Translations under genes and position numbers: made by a program
Assembly (NCBI GenBank): GCA_964477345.1
Contig: CAYZDL010000004.1
Coordinates: forward strand, 52,857-116,856
Source: JAJZEO01 sp964477345
Lineage (GTDB): Bacteria; Chlamydiota; Chlamydiia; Chlamydiales; 2-12-FULL-49-11
Direction: 5' to 3'
DNA: 64,000 bases
The notes under the pieces: generated by a model
The model's database searches: none
Told to the model about the DNA's origin: nothing
What the model saw: the letters and a program-made list of their open reading frames with translations, nothing else
Part shown: piece after piece, positions 26,762 to 34,473 of the stretch
Position numbering within the stretch: position 1 is the first letter of the stretch
How the letters are laid out: every line of letters starts with the position of its first letter

Positions 26762-26804
26762 TGATTTTTAATTTTATTTTTATAATGCTTTATGACTGAA
26801 TAGG

Positions 26805-27374
26805 TTAGTTTAAAGAAAGGTCATCGGGAATCATCGCGAAGGAGGCATATTTCCCTCCCATTTTCTTTAAAATCGATTGCCACATTTTTTCTGGGGGAGT
26901 TTCAAAAAGAAGTTCTTTTGAGGCAGGGTAAAGATACCAGAGTCCTTTAAGAAACTCTTTATCAAGCTCGCCAGTTGACCACCCTGTATAGCCGAAGCAA
27001 AGGAGTAGTTCAGGGCAAGTTTCTGAAGCAATCGATTCTTGCAAAAACTGCAAGTCGCCGCCGAGAAAAACATCAGGGACGATGTTGAGAGTTTGGTCGG
27101 TATTTTGCTTCGAACTATGGAGAAGCATCATCTGATTTTGTTGCGATTTGCCTCCCAGGCGCAGCTGTACTTTCGGATGTTGTACGTTGCTGATCGGTAG
27201 GATTTCAGGAGGGAGGTCTACCGAAACTGGTTTGTTCACAATGAGGCCAAAAGAGCCGGCGGGTGTGTGCTCGCAGATCAAGACGACGCTTTTAAAGTAG
27301 ATATCCTCTTCGGCGTCGGGTGATGCGATTAGAAAAGTGCCTTTCTCAAGGCGTGCTTGGATCGGTGCATTCAT
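26805..27374 (-). CDS. algH: YqgE/AlgH family protein
   Basis: 189 residues, complete. The start matches the family: LEKGTFLIASPDAEEDIYFKSVVLICEH, followed by GSFGLIVNKPVSVDL, LRLGGKSQQNQMMLLHS (usually F.GGPV..) and LLCFGYTGWSTGELDKEF, the latter being the signature G.aGW..GQLe.El. AlgH was named for alginate regulation but its biochemical role is unclear; it is cytosolic. The ATG lies inside the 3' end of mlaD (29-base overlap), so it belongs to the mla operon and is translated with it. Confidence 0.93.
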   Translation of the reverse strand: MNAPIQARLEKGTFLIASPDAEEDIYFKSVVLICEHTPAGSFGLIVNKPVSVDLPPEILPISNVQHPKVQLRLGGKSQQNQMMLLHSSKQNTDQTLNIVPDVFLGGDLQFLQESIASETCPELLLCFGYTGWSTGELDKEFLKGLWYLYPASKELLFETPPEKMWQSILKKMGGKYASFAMIPDDLSLN

Positions 27375-28542
27375 CTTGAGACCTCAAATTCATTAGTTCT
27401 TCGTTGTATAATTTAACTTGTGCTTGTAGCGAATCGATTTGTTGCAATAAATCGGCAAATTTCTCTCGGAAACGTTTGTCTTTTGCTAAGTCTTTAGTAT
27501 TGAATCGATCGGTCAACGTTTGCATCCTTTCTAGGGTGGTGTTGATTTGATCAACCTCTTGATTCATATAAGTTTGAAAAGCCTTGGGAGAGTTAATTCG
27601 ATTCGCCTCTGCCATCAATTTAACGCGTCGTCTTTGCCATTCTTTATTGTATTGGAAAAGAAATCCATATTGGTTGATGTCATTGAGCATCGTGTTGGCT
27701 TTGGTCATGATGGCATCTAGCTGAAGGTACATTCCATCAGATTCGATGATCTTGCCCAAAGTGCCTTGTCCATTAGCAATCGTCGTCGTGGTTTTGCTTA
27801 CATTGGCGCCAATCGTACATAAGTGATCGAAAAATCCATTCTCATTCATATTGTAGATGATTTGGTCAATTTGACCGAAAGTGGTGGCAATGTTGGCAAT
27901 CGCATCCTTGACATCTTGCATGACCCCTAAATCATTGAATTTTTTAATAGCAATGGTGATTTGACCGGTTGCATTTCCAATGTTTTGTATTGTAACGCCG
28001 AGATCATCCCCATATTTATCGATCCAGCGAATGATTCGATTGAGGGTCTGCTCCACTTTTTGGGAGAGAGCAGAAATCTCATTCATCGCACTTTCTAAGA
28101 GGTCACTAGAGTCAGCATAGACTACATCTTTTGATGTAATCACGTGAGCTATTTGACCTTGTGTAATGGGCTTCGGTATGATAGCAACATATTTTTCCCC
28201 TAGAAGCCCTTGTGTGGCCACTGTCACTTCATCTGTCGCGAAAATGGTGTAGTTAGAATCGATCTTTAAGGTTAAGAGGTAGGGGTAAACTTGGCCGAAC
28301 TGGTTGACAGCTTGTTGTCTTGCATCGGTTACTTGTTGAATAGAAGCCACTTCTCCAATCGGCTGTCCGGCGTAAGTGACGGGTGTGCCTAAGGCAATCC
28401 CGTTGATATTGGTGAAGCGGACCTTAAGAACTTGTCTTCCATCTCCGACGCTGGGCTTAATAAATAGAATAATGCCGATGATCAATACACAGCCAACAAC
28501 GACAAAAAGACCAATGAGCATGTTTTTTATTTGTGTGGCCAT
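27346..28542 (-). CDS. mlaD: MlaD-like MCE-domain lipid-transport protein
   Basis: Periplasmic substrate-binding component of the Mla phospholipid ABC system. One N-terminal membrane anchor (about 6-28) is followed by the MCE domain (about 35-120) with VRFTNINGIALGTPVTYAGQPIGEVASI, the family opening, and TVATQGLLGEKYVAIIP. The remaining 270 residues are long helices (coiled-coil), making it about twice the length of E. coli MlaD and closer to chloroplast TGD2-like or long MCE proteins. The ATG at 28542 (MATQIKN) is likely; a TTG at 28551 adds three residues. It lies directly behind mlaF and overlaps algH. Confidence 0.9.
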   Translation of the reverse strand: MATQIKNMLIGLFVVVGCVLIIGIILFIKPSVGDGRQVLKVRFTNINGIALGTPVTYAGQPIGEVASIQQVTDARQQAVNQFGQVYPYLLTLKIDSNYTIFATDEVTVATQGLLGEKYVAIIPKPITQGQIAHVITSKDVVYADSSDLLESAMNEISALSQKVEQTLNRIIRWIDKYGDDLGVTIQNIGNATGQITIAIKKFNDLGVMQDVKDAIANIATTFGQIDQIIYNMNENGFFDHLCTIGANVSKTTTTIANGQGTLGKIIESDGMYLQLDAIMTKANTMLNDINQYGFLFQYNKEWQRRRVKLMAEANRINSPKAFQTYMNQEVDQINTTLERMQTLTDRFNTKDLAKDKRFREKFADLLQQIDSLQAQVKLYNEELMNLRSQDECTDPSTP

Positions 28543-28551
28543 GATTGTCAA

Positions 28552-29331
28552 TTAACCCTTATTGCGTATTAAACTCAAGTCATAACCGATCATCCTATTG
28601 AACTCTTTGATCGAATCATTTTCATATTTCATAAAGTTCATGGGAGTGTCGACGATCTTGATGGTTCCGTCTTCTATAAGGGCAATACGATCAGCACAAT
28701 AAAGGGTTGTTACAATGTCATGAGAAACAGCGATGGTAGTTCCTTTGCCCGCTTGATGGAGTGTAACAATTAGCTCTGCAACCCTCCTTCCTGTGATTGG
28801 ATCGAGGCCCGTTGTCGGCTCATCATAGAAGGTGTAGTCTGGTTTATAGACGACTCCTCTTGCAACGGCGGCTCTTTTTCTCATTCCTCCTGATAATTCT
28901 GAGGGTTGAAGGTCATAAGTTCCGCCTAGCCCAACAAGTTCAAGCGCTTTTTCCCCTAATTCTCGAATTTGAGAACGTTTGATTTTCTCTCCAGCTACCT
29001 TAGCATGATTTTCAAGGTAAAAAGTGACGTTCTTACCGACGCTCATCGAATCAAAGAGAGCGCCACTCTGAAAAATCATTCCGATGTTGTATAGACGTTC
29101 AATTAGATCAGTTCCTGTAAGTGTAGTCATGTCAGTGCCGTCAATTAACACCTCTCCATGATCGGGCTTCATGAGACCGATGATGTGCTTAAGTAGAACA
29201 CTTTTTCCAGAGCCCGATTTTCCTACGATAAATAAGATTTCTCTATCGTAGATGGTTAGGTTTAAGTCGTCTAGAACCTTCTTAGGTCCAAAATTTTTTG
29301 CCAGGTTTTTAATCTCAATCATTGAAACCAC
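28552..29331 (-). CDS. mlaF: MlaF-like ABC transporter ATPase
   Basis: 259-residue ATPase of the Mla lipid transporter. Walker A GKSGSGKSVLLKH, Q-loop region IGMIFQSGALFDSMSV (the FQ.gALFds pattern is characteristic of MlaF), signature ELSGGMRKRAAVARG, Walker B YTFYDEPTTGLDP and H-loop TIAVSHD are all present, so it is catalytically complete. The start overlaps the 3' end of mlaE by 13 bases and mlaD follows at once, giving the conserved E-F-D order. Confidence 0.95.
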   Translation of the reverse strand: MVSMIEIKNLAKNFGPKKVLDDLNLTIYDREILFIVGKSGSGKSVLLKHIIGLMKPDHGEVLIDGTDMTTLTGTDLIERLYNIGMIFQSGALFDSMSVGKNVTFYLENHAKVAGEKIKRSQIRELGEKALELVGLGGTYDLQPSELSGGMRKRAAVARGVVYKPDYTFYDEPTTGLDPITGRRVAELIVTLHQAGKGTTIAVSHDIVTTLYCADRIALIEDGTIKIVDTPMNFMKYENDSIKEFNRMIGYDLSLIRNKG

Positions 29332-30107
29332 CGCAATATTTCAGAGTGCATCACGTTGAGACCAAGCGTCATGAAGAAGTTGATGACTAAGATAAGAGTG
29401 TAGCAAACGACTACAGCTTTGGTGGTTGATTGGCCTACATCGGCAGCACCCCCTTCAGTTCTCATTCCAAAATAGCAACAGATCGATGTCGATAAAATCC
29501 CAAAGACCACTGCCTTAGAAAATCCGACGAAAAAGTCAAAAGGTTGAGTATAAATAGGAATCGGGTCCCAAAATGTGGTAGGGGCCATATCGAAAAAATA
29601 GACAGCGATTAAGTAGCCTCCAAAGACTCCCGTGACGATGCTATACATAGTTAAAAGGGGGAACATGAGTGATCCAGCAATTAATCTTGGCGCTACAAGA
29701 TACCGATAAGGATTGACAGCCATAGAAACCATTGCGTCGATTTGTTCAGTTACCTTCATTGTCGCAAGTTCAGCAGTAATAGAGGCACCGACGCGACCTA
29801 CGAACATAAATCCTGTCAAGATGGGGCCTAGTTCAGTGAGCATCGCTTTTGCAACCATTAAGCCAGTAACTCCAGCAAGACCCTTATCGGAAAGTTGGTA
29901 GTAACTCTGAGTTGCAAGAACAAGCCCAGTCGCAAATCCTGTGAGGGTGACAACCCCTAGAGACATCACTCCAATTGTGTAGAGTTGTTCTCTGATCAAG
30001 GACCATCGAGGAAGTTTGGAAAATATGATAAATACAGAGGAAAAGAAAAAAGAGGTGTACTGGCCAATTGAGATTAAAAACTTAAGCTGGCGCAAAATCA
30101 TCTGCAT
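29319..30107 (-). CDS. mlaE: MlaE-like ABC transporter permease
   Basis: 262-residue inner membrane permease, five or six membrane segments. Typical family segments are seen: FATGLVLATQSYYQLS, GPILTGFMFVGRVGASITAELATMKVTEQIDAM (the conserved MlaE core) and CYFGMRTEGGAADVGQSTTKAVV. First gene of mlaE-mlaF-mlaD-algH. The ATG at 30107 is preceded by AAAGGTG, and this ribosome site sits in the loop of a perfect 9-bp inverted repeat (30106-30134), so its translation may be controlled by RNA structure or the dyad may be a protein site. Confidence 0.94.
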   Translation of the reverse strand: MQMILRQLKFLISIGQYTSFFFSSVFIIFSKLPRWSLIREQLYTIGVMSLGVVTLTGFATGLVLATQSYYQLSDKGLAGVTGLMVAKAMLTELGPILTGFMFVGRVGASITAELATMKVTEQIDAMVSMAVNPYRYLVAPRLIAGSLMFPLLTMYSIVTGVFGGYLIAVYFFDMAPTTFWDPIPIYTQPFDFFVGFSKAVVFGILSTSICCYFGMRTEGGAADVGQSTTKAVVVCYTLILVINFFMTLGLNVMHSEILRWFQ

Positions 30108-30134
30108 CCGGACACACCTTTGATATGTCCGGAT
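30106..30134 (-). promoter_or_regulatory. perfect inverted repeat enclosing the mlaE ribosome-binding site
   Basis: ATCCGGACA, 11-base loop, TGTCCGGAT. On the minus strand the loop reads TATCAAAGGTG and contains the Shine-Dalgarno AAAGGTG; the last two bases of the right arm are the A and U of the mlaE start codon. Each arm contains the palindrome TCCGGA. It also separates the translocon-type operon from mla. There is no U-tract, so it is not a standard terminator. Confidence 0.65.
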
Positions 30135-30166
30135 ACTATGAATTTTCGATTAATGGCGCAAGGCGA

Positions 30167-30700
30167 TTATTGAGAATTGCGCATCATTTGCGTTTCGGCA
30201 TCAGCGATTTGTTTTTGGATGCGAGATTGAAGTTCATCGAGTCTGGTTAAAATACGATCGACTTCACCATCGCGACCTTGAGCGTCTTTTTGAAGCTCTG
30301 CAAGGCGCTTGAGTAAACCATCAATTTCTGATTGTTCCTCTTGTGTCAGTCGACTTGCTCCTGATCCCAATTGTCCCATCAAGTTCCCCACGCCCGATAA
30401 TTGAGCAAATTCAGTTGATTGAGGGTTGTAGGCTGAGGCTCCAATTGTTAAAAAGGCTCCGATAATCCCTAGTAGGGTGCAAGAAGCATCGAATCTACGA
30501 TTTTTGGACATCCTTTCATATCCATCGACTATGTAGCGATAAGTAGTCATTTTCTCAATCTTTCTTGCTCCGTCTCGAATGATATCTAGAGTGTCAGCGG
30601 TTTTAATTCGGGCATGCTGAGCTGCGGTAATTGGCGAAACTTGAGCATAGGGCTCATAAGGTTCATAAGTTGTTCTGCTTACTGGTTCTATTTGTGGCAT
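30167..30700 (-). CDS. small translocator-like protein of the type III operon
   Basis: 177 residues from ATG 30700, which has a strong GAGGAGGA ribosome site; a longer frame to 30736 lacks one. An N-terminal Tyr/Pro-rich stretch (TTYEPYEPYAQVSP), one membrane segment (about 73-90, LLGIIGAFLTIGA) and a C-terminal coiled-coil (LTQEEQSEIDGLLKRLAELQ onwards). This outline, and its position as last gene after a chaperone and a hydrophobic protein, fits a small (YopD/CopD-like) translocator or a partner. No direct sequence match is claimed. Confidence 0.55.
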   Translation of the reverse strand: MPQIEPVSRTTYEPYEPYAQVSPITAAQHARIKTADTLDIIRDGARKIEKMTTYRYIVDGYERMSKNRRFDASCTLLGIIGAFLTIGASAYNPQSTEFAQLSGVGNLMGQLGSGASRLTQEEQSEIDGLLKRLAELQKDAQGRDGEVDRILTRLDELQSRIQKQIADAETQMMRNSQ

Positions 30701-30716
30701 GAGAAATCCTCCTCTT

Positions 30717-31634
30717 TTATGCACTATGTGAGCCAATCATGTTGGCTAAGATTACTTTTTTTGCTCGCTCTAGGGTCATTGCTGCTTCGGAATAGGTAGA
30801 CATCGTTGAAATTGTAGTTTGTGTGCTCATCGTTTCATAACCAGTTTGTTGTTCTGAAATATTGCGACACCTAGCGAGTAGTTCTTGAATTAAGGCTTGC
30901 GCCCCTTTCAATTCTTCTATTTGGAAATGAGAATATTGCTTTCCTAGTTCAGCGGTACTTGAAACGATAGCTAGGGAAGCCATCCCCAGGCGAGTTGCGA
31001 TATCGGCGAGTGAATTCCCACTTAAATTGAGATAAGCTGTTCCACCTATCAAACCAAATCCCATTGATACGAGAGTTAAAAATGTAGCCGCTTGGGGAGA
31101 ATCATTCGAATCGATCATGATACTTCCGATCAAAGAAGAGATTGCCGAAACAATCATGGCCCCTCCGCCAATTAAATGTTCTACAGAGCCTGGATTGTCA
31201 AAGATCATTTTTCCTCCCAAGACAATCGAGAATGCAGAGAGGGAGCAAACGGCGATCTTTTTAAAAAAATCGGCCCAACCTGTATCATCGACATACTCTC
31301 TTTCGGATTGAGAGGTCTTTAGCGCCTCTTGTTGTTGAGTCACTATTGTCCCTTCGAGGGAATCGACTACATCATTAGCGCATCCCTTTTGAGTCAAGGC
31401 GACCTGAGTGATTGTATCGAGCATTCTAATCAAATTTTTAGAGAGTGGAGTTGGGTTGTATTCTGAAGGAGGAACCAACTGAGGAGCCTCACTGGTTTCT
31501 CGTTGTACCTGTAAGTAGGGGCGGCAAGAGTTGTTGATCTTATCGTGAAAAAATGGATTTTCTGTAGGTCTGAATGGAGTTGGTTCTTGAGCCGAAAAAA
31601 TCGATGATGTGGCTGAATTTACACGACTAGGCAT
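30717..31634 (-). CDS. hydrophobic type III translocator-like protein
   Basis: 305 residues. A polar, Pro/Ser-rich N-terminus (1-110) of the kind used for type III export, then three hydrophobic segments (about 127-147, 153-175, 183-203), then a helical C-terminus (TAELGKQYSHFQIEELKGAQ onwards) with Thr/Met-rich sequence (TMSTQTTISTMSTYSE). It overlaps the upstream TPR chaperone gene by 8 bases; a class II chaperone next to a hydrophobic substrate is the standard translocator arrangement (LcrH with YopB/CopB). Sequence identity to CopB cannot be judged by eye, so the role is inferred from context and topology. Confidence 0.6.
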   Translation of the reverse strand: MPSRVNSATSSIFSAQEPTPFRPTENPFFHDKINNSCRPYLQVQRETSEAPQLVPPSEYNPTPLSKNLIRMLDTITQVALTQKGCANDVVDSLEGTIVTQQQEALKTSQSEREYVDDTGWADFFKKIAVCSLSAFSIVLGGKMIFDNPGSVEHLIGGGAMIVSAISSLIGSIMIDSNDSPQAATFLTLVSMGFGLIGGTAYLNLSGNSLADIATRLGMASLAIVSSTAELGKQYSHFQIEELKGAQALIQELLARCRNISEQQTGYETMSTQTTISTMSTYSEAAMTLERAKKVILANMIGSHSA

Positions 31635-32118
31635 GGATTTTCTCCAGGTGATTTAAGGCAGCCATCTTTAGTGTTCTTGCTTTTTCTTCATACTCTTTAT
31701 TCAGATCTCTCTCACAAAGAGCGGAAATAGCTCTTAAGCAATCTTTGTAATCACCGATCTTAAATAGACATTCAGCAGCATAAAAATGGGGGATAGGCGA
31801 CTTTGGATCGATAAAAGCGTACATGCTCCAGAAAACAAGAGCATCTTCAAATCGACCTTGCATCTGAATAGAAGAGGCCAAGCCCTGCCAGTGGCTCTTT
31901 TCAAGAGGCATAACGATGACCAATTTACGAAAAATCGTCTCCGATTTATCAAAATTCTGATTCTTGTAAAGAGTAAATCCAAGTTCATAAAGGGTGCGGG
32001 TGTCCTCTTGCCGCCACTCTTCTAACTTGAGAGCACCTTCATCATCAAAAGAATTTTTCAGCATCTCGACAATTGAGCAAAATTGCTCTGAATCGAGAAC
32101 TTCTCGTGCAAAAGTCAT
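31627..32118 (-). CDS. LcrH/SycD-like class II type III secretion chaperone
   Basis: 163 residues made of three tetratricopeptide repeats: TLYELGFTLYKNQNFDKSETIFRKLVIVMP, SHWQGLASSIQMQGRFEDALVFWSMYAFIDP (each given here as pieces of the repeat) and PHFYAAECLFKIGDYKDCLRAI. Repeat number, spacing and the Pro-containing turns match LcrH/SycD/IpgC, chaperones that hold translocators in the bacterial cytoplasm. It overlaps the upstream 203-codon gene by 4 bases (ATGA) and the downstream hydrophobic gene by 8 bases, so all are translationally coupled. Confidence 0.8.
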   Translation of the reverse strand: MTFAREVLDSEQFCSIVEMLKNSFDDEGALKLEEWRQEDTRTLYELGFTLYKNQNFDKSETIFRKLVIVMPLEKSHWQGLASSIQMQGRFEDALVFWSMYAFIDPKSPIPHFYAAECLFKIGDYKDCLRAISALCERDLNKEYEEKARTLKMAALNHLEKIHA

Positions 32119-32699
32119 CGAATTCCTGTAGTTTGATTCCTAACAAAAGTTTTAGTTTCATCAGGCTTTTGTTTTGCAAGCATCTCAGTAATAATTACGT
32201 AAAGCTGCATCAAGTACTCGGTATTACGACCTAATTTTTGAAGCTCATTACTATCTTGCCTCATCAGTTCTTGCAACCCCGAAATCGCTTCTTCCAAATC
32301 TTGCATTTTGACTTTTTGTAGAGGACCGGGGTAAAGATTGCTGAGAGGGTCGGCTACGGTGACATCCCGTAAAAACTCGTCTTTAAGGCGCTGCATCTTT
32401 CCAGCTAAATGTTCCAAAGAGACCTCTTTAGCGCCTTTGTTACGTTCGTGAAGGAGGTCTTGTACCAAGGAAGCAACGAAATTGACTCTTTCATTGATTG
32501 CGTCTATAGCTGCGCTATTTTTCTCCGTTTGAGACATCACTTGGTTGTCCTTGGCCATCTGGACTCGAATCGCTTCCAAAAACATTAAAGAATCATCGTA
32601 AGAGGTTTTTCCCAAAGAAGATTCGTCTTCGGGGTCGGGATCTTGTGAATAAACTGCCCCTCTGAAACCAGTAATGGGACTCACTTCAAAATTAGACAT
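32115..32699 (-). CDS. hypothetical first gene of the type III translocon-type operon
   Basis: 194 residues from ATG 32699 behind a strong GGAGAGGAG site. Soluble and strongly helical, with likely coiled-coils (VNFVASLVQDLLHERNKG; LEEAISGLQELMRQDSN). N-terminus MSNFEVSPITGF is polar. In Chlamydia trachomatis the lcrH-copB-copD operon carries a small unassigned gene (CT577) beside the chaperone; this could be its counterpart, but here it precedes the chaperone and I cannot confirm homology. It may be a needle-tip, co-chaperone or secreted accessory protein. Confidence 0.55.
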   Translation of the reverse strand: MSNFEVSPITGFRGAVYSQDPDPEDESSLGKTSYDDSLMFLEAIRVQMAKDNQVMSQTEKNSAAIDAINERVNFVASLVQDLLHERNKGAKEVSLEHLAGKMQRLKDEFLRDVTVADPLSNLYPGPLQKVKMQDLEEAISGLQELMRQDSNELQKLGRNTEYLMQLYVIITEMLAKQKPDETKTFVRNQTTGIR

Positions 32700-33005
32700 T
32701 CTTTTACTCCTCTCCTTTTTCGGCACACACAGGATATTTCATGTCAAACTTATAATCAATCCCTTAATCTTTTTTTCAAACATTATAAAAGTGAGCTAAC
32801 ACCCCATTAAACATAAAGAATCGCTGCATTAAGCAGGTTTATGGTGCAAAGCGCTGTAGTAGAGTTGCTTCTGTGAAAAATTGAATCTGATTGTCTATAC
32901 GGAATGGGTGTATTGTTCGTGATTAGTGTTTCCATTAGCGATCTCTTTTAATAAGTTTGGTCAGATGTTATGTGATTCTATTGAAATAAAGGAAAGGACT
33001 ATTTC
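32700..33005. other. 306-base intergenic region between divergently oriented control regions and the EamA gene
   Basis: No ORF with a ribosome site was found. It holds the presumed minus-strand promoter of the translocon-type operon (32782-32810). The rest, up to the 3' end of the EamA gene, shows no hairpin with a U-tract and no repeat that I can support. Confidence 0.5.
32782..32810 (-). promoter_or_regulatory. putative promoter of the translocon-type operon
   Basis: On the minus strand a perfect TATAAT (32787-32782) lies 17 bases downstream of TTAATG (32810-32805). The first start codon of the operon is about 85 bases further on. The -35 box is weak. Confidence 0.4.
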
Positions 33006-33977
33006 TTAATCGGGGGTGATTTGATTGCTATAAGGCTTCTTGCGGGTGAATTTTCGAATTGCGTAAAGAATTGCAAGAAACATTAGGACGATCCCAGCTC
33101 CCTCAAGAAGTGAGGGGAGGGTTCCTGCTAGAATGAGAAGGTAGATCACCCCAAAGATTGTTTCAAAGATGGTAAGCTGGCCTGCGAGAGAAACAGGTAA
33201 GTAAAAAGTGGCTTTGTTCCAGAGAAAAGCCCCTACCCAGGAGCAGAGTAGCCCGAGGATTGAACTGCCGATAATGTATCGCTCTAGTTCAGGGGTGTGA
33301 GTTAGAAATTTATCGATTTGAAATTGGGTGTTGCAAAAGAGAGAGAGGACGACCGTTAAGAGAAGAACCCAACTCATGGTGGCTACCCCAATCATTGTTG
33401 CCCAGTCGCTCGAGCAGATTTGAGGATGATTTTTCAAAAACTTTGAATTTGCAACGACGTACCAAGTCCAAGATGAGAGAGAGAAAAGGGTGAAGAAGAG
33501 GCCAAGGCAATAGAAAAGTGGTGAAGATGTCGTTTCAAAATGGGGAATATTTACCATTACAAGTCCAACAACGATCAAAATGGAGGGGATAATCAAATGT
33601 TTAAAAGAGATTTCTCGTGTTTTCCAGTTTCCATAAAAAGCAATCGTGAGAGGACTAATCCCAAGAATAAGGGCACAAATTGTTGATGAAGAATAACGAA
33701 GAGCAAGAATTAGAAATATATAATAGAGAAGGGTAGAAGCCAGAGAAAATTTGAGAGCTTTACCCCAAATGTGCTCAGAATAACGACAACTCTCTTGAGA
33801 TAATTTTTTGAAAAAAACTAGGGAAGAGATAAGCCCATAGAAAAAATAACGGCCGAGGGTTATCTCTATGGGAGTAAATCCTGTCATGAATTGAGGTATG
33901 ACAAATATAAGCCCCCAAATAACGCAGGCTCCTAAGGCGAATATAATTCCTTTTACCATCTGATTTATATTCAGCAT
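33006..33977 (-). CDS. EamA/DMT-family transporter
   Basis: 323 residues with ten membrane segments in two EamA repeats: repeat 1 begins IIFALGACVIWGLIFVIP, repeat 2 around YCLGLFFTLFSLSSWTWYVV. The GxxxW-type signatures and PxxIxxxR (TPIEITLGRYFFYG) of drug/metabolite transporters are present. ATG 33977 with AAGAGA upstream is chosen over the frame start at 34001. Divergent from nfeD: the two starts are only 43 bases apart, so promoters overlap. Substrate unknown; related proteins in intracellular bacteria import metabolites such as S-adenosylmethionine, but nothing here shows that. Confidence 0.82.
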   Translation of the reverse strand: MLNINQMVKGIIFALGACVIWGLIFVIPQFMTGFTPIEITLGRYFFYGLISSLVFFKKLSQESCRYSEHIWGKALKFSLASTLLYYIFLILALRYSSSTICALILGISPLTIAFYGNWKTREISFKHLIIPSILIVVGLVMVNIPHFETTSSPLFYCLGLFFTLFSLSSWTWYVVANSKFLKNHPQICSSDWATMIGVATMSWVLLLTVVLSLFCNTQFQIDKFLTHTPELERYIIGSSILGLLCSWVGAFLWNKATFYLPVSLAGQLTIFETIFGVIYLLILAGTLPSLLEGAGIVLMFLAILYAIRKFTRKKPYSNQITPD

Positions 33978-33984
33978 GCATCTC

Positions 33985-34014
33985 TTGAAGTTAAAAAACA
34001 AGACAGGTTATACT
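33985..34014 (+). promoter_or_regulatory. promoter of nfeD-floA, leaderless type
   Basis: TTGAAG, 18 bases, TATACT (34009-34014). The nfeD ATG at 34021 begins seven bases after the -10 box, which is where transcription should start, and there is no ribosome site. The mRNA would be leaderless or nearly so. Confidence 0.5.
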
Positions 34015-34020
34015 GCAGGC

Positions 34021-34467
34021 ATGGAAATGACTATTTCAATTCTTTTAGGAAGTATCGCCCTCTTAGTTCTTTTTTTAGAATTTTTCTTGCCCGGGGGGAT
34101 CATGGCGGCCCTTGGAGCACTTTTGGCGATGGGTAGTGTGGTTTATGCCATGGCTGCCGATATGCGTCTTGGAATGGTTGTGCTAATCATTGAAACCTTT
34201 GTTGCTTTTATCGTGATTAGAGTTGCTTTGACTACACTTAAAAAGAGAAAGTTTGATCTAGACAATGATCAAACCGGATTTATCAGTGGCGACTTTGATA
34301 AAAGTTTAATCGGCAAGGAAGCTATTGTAACAAAGGATTTGAAGCCTGCTGGGTTCATCGAAATCGACGGAATAGAATTTCAAGCTCTCTCAAAAGGTCA
34401 CTATGTGAGGAAAGACTCCAAAGTGATCGTCATAGATGGTGAGGGAGCCCACTTAATCGTGAGGTAG
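34021..34467 (+). CDS. nfeD: NfeD-family membrane protein
   Basis: 148 residues. Three hydrophobic segments (about 5-25, 27-46, 52-72, with FLEFFLPGGIMAALG as the typical first turn) lead into a C-terminal OB-fold domain (about 95-148: LIGKEAIVTKDLKPAGFIEIDGIEF and VIVIDGEGAHLIV, given in parts). This is the short NfeD1b form without the protease domain. It precedes floA by six bases, the usual pairing; NfeD proteins are thought to assist or modulate the flotillin-like partner in membrane microdomains. An in-frame ATG at 33976 exists but is upstream of the promoter. Confidence 0.9.
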   Translation: MEMTISILLGSIALLVLFLEFFLPGGIMAALGALLAMGSVVYAMAADMRLGMVVLIIETFVAFIVIRVALTTLKKRKFDLDNDQTGFISGDFDKSLIGKEAIVTKDLKPAGFIEIDGIEFQALSKGHYVRKDSKVIVIDGEGAHLIVR

Positions 34468-34473
34468 AAGATC

